A DNA stretch of 6,393 nt from Nitrospirota bacterium. GTDB taxonomy: Bacteria > Nitrospinota_A > UBA7883 > JACRGQ01. The stretch spans positions 1-6,393 of the forward strand of contig JAJRYM010000031.1 in assembly GCA_024275775.1 (NCBI GenBank). Direction: 5' to 3'. Positions within the stretch are counted from its first letter, which is position 1. Each line of letters opens with the position of its first letter. Positions 1-4,720 of the stretch are shown piece by piece. Both the position numbers and the translations under genes were made by a program. The notes below the pieces were generated by a model. It ran no database searches, was not told the DNA's origin, and saw only the letters and a list, made by a program, of their open reading frames with translations.

Positions 1-51
1 AAGAAGAGGCATAAAAAGGTTAAGCCGCTGGCAGTAGCGTGATCCCTTTTC

Positions 52-128
52 TGTCACTGCGAGCGAAGCGCGGCAGTCTCTCCCCTCACGAGATCACCAC
101 AGTCTCCTGCGGAGCCTTCGTGATAACA
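52..128. repeat. Composite dispersed intergenic repeat (two inverted half-units)
   Basis: The left half (52-80) starts TGTCACTGCGAGC and ends AGTCTC. The right half (90-128), read on the minus strand, starts TGTTATCACGA and ends GATCTC. The two halves are therefore diverged inverted copies with similar outer ends (TGTCA-like) and similar inner ends (GTCTC/ATCTC), separated by 9 bp. The right half also folds on itself: ATCAC pairs with GTGAT and CTCC pairs with GGAG. A second half-unit sits at 780-818. Short palindromic units with a TGTCATTGCGAGCGAAGCG-type start are, from general knowledge, common between genes in several environmental bacterial lineages. No transposase is present, so the unit would be non-autonomous. 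It lies just downstream of the fxsA stop and could act on the 3' end of that transcript; that role is inference. Confidence 0.7.
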
Positions 129-143
129 GGTTCGAGGGTACAG

Positions 144-159
144 TTTAACGGGCGTTAAA
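144..159. other. Short perfect inverted repeat over the fxsA stop codon
   Basis: TTTAACG (144-150) and CGTTAAA (153-159) form a perfect 7-bp inverted repeat around GG. As RNA it would fold as a 6-bp, AU-rich stem with a four-base loop, and it includes the fxsA stop codon (155-157). No U-run follows on the minus strand, so it is a poor intrinsic terminator. It could be a weak 3'-end structure, a small operator-like palindrome, or chance. Confidence 0.25.
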
Positions 160-640
160 TATCTATGATGTCGTTGTCGTCGTCTTTGAGTTTCCTCGGC
201 GGCGGGGGCGGGGGAGCGCCGTACGATTTGTAATAAAACCAGCTTCCGCCAGGATGAGTGGCGCTGTACGCGCCCTGCCTTATTTTTTCCGCAAAATATG
301 TTTTAAATATGTCGCGTATGATTTTTCGCGTGTGCGGTATTACAAAAAGAAAGCCGATGATATCCGTAATCACTCCCGGCGTTACCAGCAGAACGGCGGA
401 GACAAGCACGAGCGCTCCTTCGATTATCTGGTTTGTGGGGATTTTTCCGCTCCCGAGAGTCGCCTGCAGTTCGCCTATCACCCGCAGGCCCTGGTCGCGC
501 GCGAGCCACGCACCGATAACGCCTGTTATAAGGACGAGCGCGACGGTATGGAACACGCCGAATACGGTGCCGATTTTTATGAGCAGGGTAAGCTCGATCA
601 GCGGAACGATGGTGAACAGTAAAAACAGCCGTAAGAACAT
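155..640 (-). CDS. fxsA: FxsA family cytoplasmic membrane protein
   Basis: The 161-residue product matches the FxsA family (E. coli FxsA, named for suppressing F-plasmid exclusion of phage T7). Its cellular role outside that phenotype is not settled. Hydrophobic segments lie at about residues 4-22, 28-46 and 75-102; the last is long enough for two helices. Family-like signatures are the Leu/Ile-rich start followed by an Ile-Glu pair, GVIGAWLARDQG (about 40-51), and a LLVTPGVITDIIGFL stretch (about 84-98) resembling the family's LLLLPGFFTD motif. The tail (about 130-161) is hydrophilic, with six prolines at 143-148 followed by a basic then strongly acidic run, which suggests a disordered cytoplasmic end. 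The ATG at 640 has only a weak Shine-Dalgarno (GGAA) upstream. A TGGTAATAT extended -10-like sequence lies on the minus strand near 690-699, but I see no good -35. The gene is separated from truB by 229 bp, so it is probably its own unit. Confidence 0.88.
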   Translation of the reverse strand: MFLRLFLLFTIVPLIELTLLIKIGTVFGVFHTVALVLITGVIGAWLARDQGLRVIGELQATLGSGKIPTNQIIEGALVLVSAVLLVTPGVITDIIGFLFVIPHTRKIIRDIFKTYFAEKIRQGAYSATHPGGSWFYYKSYGAPPPPPPRKLKDDDNDIIDI

Positions 641-779
641 TAGCGGTTGTTTCCGTTAGCGGGGAATCTTTTCATACCTATGATATTACCATCTCTTTTA
701 CAGGATTCTCCGAGACCTGTCTTTGCTAATCCCGCCGTGGCTGTAGTGAAGATGGACAAAGCTAATTTCAATGCTAAGA

Positions 780-818
780 GAGATCACCACAGTTCCCTTC
801 GGGAACTTCGTGATGACA
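780..818. repeat. Half-unit copy of the dispersed repeat at 52-128
   Basis: This 39-bp segment matches 90-128 almost base for base in its outer parts: GAGATCACCACAG at the left and TTCGTGAT, A or G, ACA at the right. The centre differs. Here it is AGTTCCC-TTC-GGGAACT (791-807), a perfect 7-bp hairpin; the other copy has CTCC-TGC-GGAG. The stem is kept although the bases changed, which suggests the fold is what is maintained. There is no U-run on either side, so it is not a typical intrinsic terminator. It lies in the intergenic stretch between truB and fxsA. Confidence 0.7.
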
Positions 819-835
819 GCAACTTCGGGGCGCCG

Positions 836-869
836 GGCTTGCCACGGCGTAGCCGTAGGCGAAGCCGGG
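836..869. repeat. GC-rich hairpin element abutting the truB stop codon
   Basis: GGCTT-GCC-ACGGC (836-848) pairs with GCCGT (852-856), GGC (858-860) and AAGCC (862-866). This gives a 13-bp stem with a 3-base GTA loop and two single-base bulges. It begins a few bases past the truB stop (870-872) in the direction of transcription and is not followed by a U-run. The wording (GCCACGGCGTAGCCGTAGGCGAAG-type) resembles another class of dispersed bacterial intergenic repeat. It may protect the 3' end of the truB transcript. Only one copy is in the window, so its status as a repeat is from memory of similar sequences, not shown here. Confidence 0.5.
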
Positions 870-1742
870 CTAGCGGGGGGCGAGTTTTTCCAGGAAAAGT
901 TTTCTTACGATTTTATCAACCCGTCCGATGCCAAGGAACCGCCCCTGCGCGCCGTAAAGACGCACCTTCCGGGTTTCCTCTATTTTCCAGTTTATGGGGG
1001 AGCCGTTTTTTATATTTCGCTCCTGCGCCGGATTCAAATCGCATCTTTCCATGAACTCCAGCGGATAGTCGAGCGGAAGAAGCCATTTCTCAGGGCTATC
1101 TTTCATTTCGGCCAGTTGCTCCAGCGTTACGCCGTCTTCCACGCCGAAGATATGCGATTTCGTGCGGGTAAGTTTTCCCATGTGCGCAGGCGTGCCGAGT
1201 TTTCTGCCGATATCTTCGCAGAGGGTGCGGATGTAAGTGCCGGTTGAAACCGTAGCGCGGAACAGCGCTTTCTCAGTGGCAAACTCGAGAAGCTCGATGG
1301 AATGAACGGTAACCTTTTTAGGCTCCCGCTCCACTTCCTTGCCTTTGCGCGCCATTTCGTAAAGCCGTTTGCCTTTCACCTTCTTGGCGGAAAACATCGG
1401 CGGCAATTGCTCTATCTCGCCGGTAAAAGTTTTGATGATTTCCTCAAGCTTTTCCCGCGAAACCCCTTCGACGCTCCCCGTGCGGGTGATTGTGCCGGTG
1501 GCGTCCTGGGTGTCCGTTTCCGCGCCGAAGATGATTTCCCCTTCGTATGTTTTCGGCGTTTTCTCAAAGAAAGGAAAAAGCTTAGTGCCGAAACCGAGCC
1601 CGATTGGAAGCACGCCGGTGGCGCACGGATCGAGCGTGCCGAGGAAGCCGGCCTTTTTACAGCCGATTATCGCTTTTATCCGGCTTAGCGCCTTGTTGGA
1701 TGTGATGCCGGACTCTTTACAGAGATTAATAAATCCGTTCAT
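870..1742 (-). CDS. truB: tRNA pseudouridine(55) synthase TruB
   Basis: TruB converts uridine 55 in the T-loop of elongator tRNAs to pseudouridine. The 290-residue product has the family's full layout. The catalytic motif GTLDPCATGVLP is at 35-46 with the nucleophile Asp38. A KTYEGEI strand is at 64-70, with the conserved Tyr66. FSAKKVKGKRLYEMARKG follows at 117-134, and GTYIRTLCEDIG at 168-179. The C-terminal 60 residues (about 232-290) look like a PUA-type RNA-binding domain. Length is close to that of bacterial TruB proteins. The ATG at 1742 has GGGGG six bases upstream. It lies 30 bp after rbfA in the usual rbfA-truB order, so co-transcription is expected. The TAG stop sits against a GC-rich hairpin element, which may have set the exact C-terminus. 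Confidence 0.97.
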   Translation of the reverse strand: MNGFINLCKESGITSNKALSRIKAIIGCKKAGFLGTLDPCATGVLPIGLGFGTKLFPFFEKTPKTYEGEIIFGAETDTQDATGTITRTGSVEGVSREKLEEIIKTFTGEIEQLPPMFSAKKVKGKRLYEMARKGKEVEREPKKVTVHSIELLEFATEKALFRATVSTGTYIRTLCEDIGRKLGTPAHMGKLTRTKSHIFGVEDGVTLEQLAEMKDSPEKWLLPLDYPLEFMERCDLNPAQERNIKNGSPINWKIEETRKVRLYGAQGRFLGIGRVDKIVRKLFLEKLAPR

Positions 1743-1772
1743 AAAAAGCCCCCAGTGGTTCTGCTAAAGATG

Positions 1773-2162
1773 TTAGCTCTGACCGTTCGAATCTTCCGCC
1801 GGGTCGGCGGGAGCCGGATGGTCGTCGAGCTTGTGAAGTAGCCGGTTGATTTTATCTGAATGGTCGGGAGAATGGTCGATTTTAAAGAACAGTTCCGGCA
1901 GAAACTTTATTCGCATACGTTTGCCGAGCTGGCTTCGGATGAACTTCGCCGCACTGCAGATGCCTTTGAAACTGTTTTCCTTCTGCTCGTCCGACCCCAT
2001 CGGCGATATGAACACTTTTGCGTACTGGAGCTTCTTGGTCAGCTCCACCCCGGTAATCGTGACGAACCCTATGCGCGGGTCTTTTACTTCGTCCCGGATG
2101 ATGGAGGAAATCTCCCTCAGCATGAGCTCTTTTACCCGGTCAGCTCTTTTGTAGGAAAACAT
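1773..2162 (-). CDS. rbfA: 30S ribosome-binding factor RbfA
   Basis: RbfA is a KH-fold assembly factor that binds the immature 30S subunit near the 5' end of 16S rRNA and helps its late maturation. The 129-residue product shows the family pattern: a basic N-terminal helix (RADRVKELMLREISSII), then DPRIGFVTITGVELTKKLQ (about 28-46), the YAKVFIS strand, and the SAAKFIRSQLGKRMRIKFLP block (about 70-89) leading to ELFFKIDHS. The last 17 or so residues are rich in Pro, Asp and Ala and are probably disordered. I start it at the ATG at 2162 because AAGGGAG lies eight bases upstream. The in-frame GTG at 2171, three codons earlier, would directly abut that Shine-Dalgarno. The start lies inside the end of the DUF503 gene (23-bp overlap), which suggests translational coupling. 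Confidence 0.95.
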   Translation of the reverse strand: MFSYKRADRVKELMLREISSIIRDEVKDPRIGFVTITGVELTKKLQYAKVFISPMGSDEQKENSFKGICSAAKFIRSQLGKRMRIKFLPELFFKIDHSPDHSDKINRLLHKLDDHPAPADPAEDSNGQS

Positions 2163-2475
2163 TGTCGCCACTCCCTTTAATTTCTATGAACGTCTGAACT
2201 TCCCCGATTTCTGCCTCGGTAATCCCTGATATGAATTGTATCATTTTCTCCAACTGCCCTTCAATGAAGACGCGGTCGTTGCTGACCGATGTTACCGCCA
2301 ACAAGGCCGTTTGCAGTGAATCGGCATCGGCTACCTCCGCGATGGAAACATTGTAACTGTTTCTCACCCTGCTTTTAATTCGGTTCAAAAACGATCTTTT
2401 ACCTTTTAATGAGCGGTTTCCGTGGAAAAACAGGCGAATTACGCAGGTTCCGACAGCAAAATTCCCGTTTTTCAT
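2140..2475 (-). CDS. DUF503 (YlxP-like) family protein
   Basis: This small protein (111 residues from the chosen start) matches the DUF503/YlxP family, which commonly sits next to rbfA in bacteria and has been connected by context with ribosome assembly. Its biochemical function is not established. Recognisable family features are VGTCVIRLFF near the start, SLKGKRSFLNRIKSRVRNSYNVSIAEVAD (a conserved SLKxKR basic helix leading to an NVSxAEV strand), and a VTSVSNDRVFIEGQLEKMIQFI block. The ATG at 2475 places the first strand where the family normally has it. An in-frame TTG at 2499 would add eight residues. Neither start has a convincing Shine-Dalgarno, so the 5' end is uncertain. The gene follows about 130 bp of AT-rich intergenic DNA and overlaps rbfA by 23 bp; it is probably the first gene of the rbfA-truB unit. 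Confidence 0.85.
   Translation of the reverse strand: MKNGNFAVGTCVIRLFFHGNRSLKGKRSFLNRIKSRVRNSYNVSIAEVADADSLQTALLAVTSVSNDRVFIEGQLEKMIQFISGITEAEIGEVQTFIEIKGSGDNVFLQKS
2171..2177 (-). promoter_or_regulatory. Ribosome binding site that decides the rbfA start
   Basis: On the minus strand this reads AAGGGAG, eight bases before the ATG at 2162. It overlaps the alternative GTG (2171-2169), which therefore cannot use it at a normal spacing. This favours the shorter RbfA. The site lies inside the coding end of the DUF503 gene. Confidence 0.6.
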
Positions 2476-2576
2476 TTTTACTGGAAATTTAAAAATCAAT
2501 CATTTTTTTGATAGTTTTTGCGCATAAGCCGACAGTTTTCGTTAAAAACAGGCCATTTTCGGGAATTTTCTAATAA

Positions 2577-2643
2577 AAACGGACTGTAGATAAACCGGGG
2601 AAGCGTTATTTCTGTTTCTGTATTATTATACGCCAGTCCGTTT
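2577..2643 (-). terminator. Candidate terminator at the end of the sulfur operon
   Basis: On the minus strand AAACGGACTG (2643-2634) and CAGTCCGTTT (2586-2577) are perfect 10-base inverted arms, and the second arm runs into TTTTTATTA. An inner GCGT/ACGC pair extends the fold directly inside the first arm. The first arm lies in the last codons of tusA and the second about 20 bp after its stop. The 47-base separation is much longer than a usual terminator loop, so efficiency is doubtful. The position, between the sulfur genes and the ribosome-maturation genes, suits a transcript boundary. Confidence 0.4.
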
Positions 2644-2839
2644 CGTTTATCTTCTGTAAATCCAGCAACTTATGCCCTTCGTTCTCCATGGAGCGGGGTA
2701 CGTTCTGAGTGGCCGGTTCATGGTCGGTTACGATTTCCAGAATTTCTCCGGCCTTCATGGTTTCCAGCACCAGCTTCGAGCGAACGAAGGTAAAAGGGCA
2801 ATGCTCCCCTTTAATATCAACAGTTTTATCTATTTTCAT
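2606..2839 (-). CDS. TusA-family sulfur carrier protein (CPFT variant)
   Basis: The 77-residue product has the TusA/SirA layout: a short strand with D-I-K-G-E-H-C-P (Cys14, Pro15), the SKLVLETMKAGEILEIV helix-turn-strand (about 21-37), and a C-terminal part ending in an IIIQ strand. TusA proteins carry persulfide sulfur on the Cys of a CPxP motif and pass it to partner proteins. Here the second proline is threonine (C-P-F-T). The only cysteine is Cys14, consistent with a single active persulfide site. AAGGAAA precedes the ATG at 2839, and the dsrH-like stop (2851-2853) overlaps that site, so translation is probably coupled. It is the last gene of the sulfur operon. Inferred role: sulfur donor or intermediate between the DsrEFH-like proteins and the MoaD-like carrier upstream. 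A TusA in tRNA thiolation is less likely because no mnmA or tusE is seen here. Confidence 0.88.
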   Translation of the reverse strand: MKIDKTVDIKGEHCPFTFVRSKLVLETMKAGEILEIVTDHEPATQNVPRSMENEGHKLLDLQKINETDWRIIIQKQK

Positions 2840-2850
2840 TCCGGTTTTCC

Positions 2851-3099
2851 TTAAATTGTAATGATTTGATTAGACCAGACAATCAAATCCAGCAGTTCAT
2901 CGTAGTTTATCAGGTTCTCGTTTTCTTCGATTTTGCGTGCTTTTACATCATTTTCTAGCAATTTTGCGCCTTTTTCCATCAAATTTGACGAAAAAACGCC
3001 ATTTTGCAATAAAACTATTTCCTGCTTTTCCCGATTTGTATCGATATATTCCAAAGCCGGAGAATCCGGGTTTCTTACAAGCAAAAGCCTCTTTTTCAT
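2851..3099 (-). CDS. DsrH/TusB-like sulfur-relay protein lacking cysteine
   Basis: This 82-residue protein resembles DsrH/TusB, the small subunit of DsrEFH/TusBCD sulfur-transfer hexamers. It has an N-terminal strand, an EIVLLQNGVF segment (about 27-36) matching the family's V-x-L-x-x-x-G-V motif, and a C-terminal DELLDLIVWSNQIITI matching the typical end of these proteins. It contains no cysteine at all, whereas well-studied DsrH has a conserved one, so it could be structural rather than a sulfur carrier. The start ATG overlaps the cysteine synthase stop as ATGA, which is strong evidence for coupled translation. TusA follows 11 bp later. The family call rests mostly on the C-terminal pattern and on the DsrE- and DsrF-like genes in the same operon. 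Confidence 0.7.
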   Translation of the reverse strand: MKKRLLLVRNPDSPALEYIDTNREKQEIVLLQNGVFSSNLMEKGAKLLENDVKARKIEENENLINYDELLDLIVWSNQIITI

Positions 3100-4043
3100 A
3101 TCGAAAAATCACCGTGGGCTATGTTGCATTCGGCGCAACTGTCAGGGAATACGGTAATAATGATTCCTTTTTCAATTTTTTCGGCCACTTGCAGCGCACC
3201 GCAGAGCGCCGCGCCTGAAGACTGGCCGACTATTATTCCTTCTTCTTTTTCAATCCTCATAACCATATTGTAGCCGTCTTCCGTTGGAATGGAGATTTTT
3301 TCGTCGAATACGGACGGGTCGTAAATGCCCGGCACGATGGACGTTTCCATATGTTTGAGCCCTTCCAGCCCGTGCAGAGCCTCGGCCGGCTCCACGGCGT
3401 ACGATAGTATGTTCGGGTTAAAACTTTTCAGCCCTCTCGTAGTGCCCATAAGGGTGCCGGAGGTTCCTATGCCGGCCACGAAATGGGTAATGCGCCCGCC
3501 GGTCTGCTCCCAGATTTCCTTTGCGGTGGTATCCCTGTGCGCCATCCAGTTGTACGGGTTGTTGTACTGATCCGGCATGAAAAATTTATCGGGGTTTTTC
3601 CGGTAAATTTCCTGCGCCAGTTTTATGGCGCCATCTGATGATTCCAGCGGGTCGGACAGGATAAGCTCGGCATTGTAAGCCGAAGCCATAATCCCTTTCC
3701 GTTCCTTGCATACGTTGGCCGGTATCACCAGCTGTACCTTGAATCCCAGAATCCTGCCTATGATGGCATAGGCTACCCCGGTATTGCCGGATGTAGAATC
3801 GAGCAGTATTTTGCCCCTGCCCAGCTTCCCTTCCCGGATGCCTTCCTGAATCATTCTCAACGCAGGCCTTGCTTTAACCGACCCGCCCACGTTATGCCAC
3901 TCGGCCTTGGCGTAGATTTCCACATCCTTGGCGAGGTGCCTCGTAATGCTTTCGAGTTTTATAAGCGGGGTGTGCCCGATTTTCCGCAAAACCGATTTAT
4001 CAAACCGGGTGACTTGCGGCGGCGCTTCCATTATGTAATGCAT
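3096..4043 (-). CDS. Cysteine synthase family PLP enzyme (CysK/CysM type)
   Basis: The 315-residue product is a fold-type II PLP enzyme that would make cysteine by replacing the acetyl or phosphate group of an activated serine with sulfur. It shows HTPLIKL (24-30), the PLP lysine Lys57 in NVGGSVKARP (51-60), the substrate loop STSGNTG (83-89), the PLP phosphate-binding loop GIGTSGT (191-197), VPGIYDP (237-243) and GQSSGAAL (273-280). The usual Lys-Asp-Arg after the active lysine is Lys-Ala-Arg. The end is unusual: the common PDSGxRYLS stretch is replaced by PDSCAECN (Cys303, Cys306) and the protein stops nine residues later. The start at 4043 has a GA-rich Shine-Dalgarno; the Met at 4031 is an alternative. 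Placement between DsrF- and DsrH-like genes and near a MoaD/MoeB pair suggests a thiocarboxylate-dependent enzyme like mycobacterial CysM. Free sulfide use cannot be excluded. Confidence 0.93.
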   Translation of the reverse strand: MHYIMEAPPQVTRFDKSVLRKIGHTPLIKLESITRHLAKDVEIYAKAEWHNVGGSVKARPALRMIQEGIREGKLGRGKILLDSTSGNTGVAYAIIGRILGFKVQLVIPANVCKERKGIMASAYNAELILSDPLESSDGAIKLAQEIYRKNPDKFFMPDQYNNPYNWMAHRDTTAKEIWEQTGGRITHFVAGIGTSGTLMGTTRGLKSFNPNILSYAVEPAEALHGLEGLKHMETSIVPGIYDPSVFDEKISIPTEDGYNMVMRIEKEEGIIVGQSSGAALCGALQVAEKIEKGIIITVFPDSCAECNIAHGDFSI

Positions 4044-4058
4044 TTTCCGTCTCTCTGC

Positions 4059-4397
4059 TCAGGTTATTACGATATCAGACCGCTCCAGCAACGGCTCCAG
4101 GCAGTCCGGATTGATTTCATCAATATCAAGACCGTCCAGATAGTCGAACCCGCCACCGCTTTCGGCAAAAATCGACGCTCCCATATCCGTAAGCATCTTC
4201 ACCGTGCGCGTTATGGGGTTCATCCCAATGGCCGCTTCATCCAGCTTTTTGAGAGCGTGGCGGCCGTTGCTTAAAAACACAAGATTAAGCGAATTATCGT
4301 CGCTCAGCGTGAGGCCCAGCCCCATGCGGAGTTTTTCCGCAAAGCGGTTCGTGCCGAAAGGATATTCGCTTAAAATCATCGTTACTTGTTTCGCCAT
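4059..4397 (-). CDS. DsrF/TusC-like DsrE-superfamily protein
   Basis: This 112-residue protein has the DsrE/F-like alpha/beta pattern: an N-terminal VTMILSEYPFGTN strand-turn, an AEKLRMGLGLTLSDDNSLNLVFLSNG segment split over about 20-45 that matches the helix and the V-x-x-V-F-x-x-D/N-G motif of TusC/DsrF, and a C-terminal LLERSDIVIT strand. Family members form hexameric sulfur-transfer complexes with TusD/DsrE and TusB/DsrH in the cytoplasm. The only cysteine, Cys99, is near the C-terminus and not where TusD-type proteins keep the active cysteine, so this is likely a scaffold subunit. It follows the DsrE-like gene by 14 bp and precedes cysteine synthase by 15 bp. Its ATG has only a weak GGAA upstream. 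The assignment to TusC rather than another DsrE-like branch is moderate. Confidence 0.75.
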   Translation of the reverse strand: MAKQVTMILSEYPFGTNRFAEKLRMGLGLTLSDDNSLNLVFLSNGRHALKKLDEAAIGMNPITRTVKMLTDMGASIFAESGGGFDYLDGLDIDEINPDCLEPLLERSDIVIT

Positions 4398-4411
4398 GAT
4401 GTTGTTCCGTA

Positions 4412-4717
4412 TCAGGTAAAGGCCAGATATTTATCCGCCCCGCTCAGCATTTTCGCGTGTTCGTATTGGCTGGCGTAGGTGAATTTATCCGTCCGCTCGG
4501 CGTGGAATTCGTCCGCGTTATGCCCGCATACGGTTATTTTCGCCCCACTGTCCGCCAGCTCGAGAAACCTTTTATCACTTGCGTTCAGCACTCCTTCGTA
4601 CATCAGGAAAATTTCCACCTCCATGCCCCGGCGCAGAGCGGCGGTAGCCAGTTCCCGCACGGTGCCGGCATCCTGGTTTTGCGGCCCTCCAAGGAGGAGC
4701 ATGGTTATCCCGTTCAT
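4412..4717 (-). CDS. DsrE/TusD-like sulfurtransferase subunit
   Basis: This 101-residue protein starts with a strand and GGPQNQDAGTVRELATAAL helix, then GMEVEIFLMYEGV (about 31-43), the pattern of DsrE/TusD. The single cysteine, Cys64, follows a strand in AKITVCGHNADE (59-70), about where the DsrE/TusD family keeps its persulfide-forming cysteine, so this is the best candidate for the active subunit of the DsrEFH-like set. It ends with an ADKYLAFT strand, typical of the superfamily. It is separated from the MoeB-like gene by 3 bp and from the DsrF-like gene by 14 bp. The ATG at 4717 is preceded by a moderate AGGCTGA; an in-frame ATG at 4702 would remove the first strand, so it is less likely. 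Inferred role: accept or pass persulfide sulfur with TusA. Confidence 0.78.
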   Translation of the reverse strand: MNGITMLLLGGPQNQDAGTVRELATAALRRGMEVEIFLMYEGVLNASDKRFLELADSGAKITVCGHNADEFHAERTDKFTYASQYEHAKMLSGADKYLAFT

Positions 4718-4720
4718 TTA

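Noticed and set aside
52..128. CRISPR array or tRNA gene
   Set aside because: There is no regular repeat-spacer pattern and no tRNA cloverleaf; the half-units are inverted relatives, which fits a palindromic intergenic repeat.
780..818. Intrinsic terminator of truB
   Set aside because: The hairpin is strong, but no U-run follows on the minus strand and the unit is a copy of a dispersed repeat.
647..1247. Two overlapping plus-strand open frames (647-1054 and 771-1247)
   Set aside because: They run through the hairpin repeats and then antisense to truB. Their products are Arg- and Ser-rich translations of repeat DNA with no family resemblance, and truB on the other strand is certain.
1302..1767. 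Plus-strand open frames opposite truB
   Set aside because: They are antisense to well-conserved truB codons, have no recognisable domains, and no ribosome binding site or operon context.
2163..2171. GTG at 2171 as rbfA start
   Set aside because: It directly abuts the AAAGGGA purine run, leaving no spacer, while the ATG at 2162 is eight bases from AAGGGAG and begins at the usual family N-terminus.
2476..2605. Promoter for the DUF503-rbfA-truB unit
   Set aside because: The AT-rich stretch is a sensible place for one, but the best boxes on the minus strand (for example CTGTCG with TATCAA at 16 bp) match the consensus too poorly to call.
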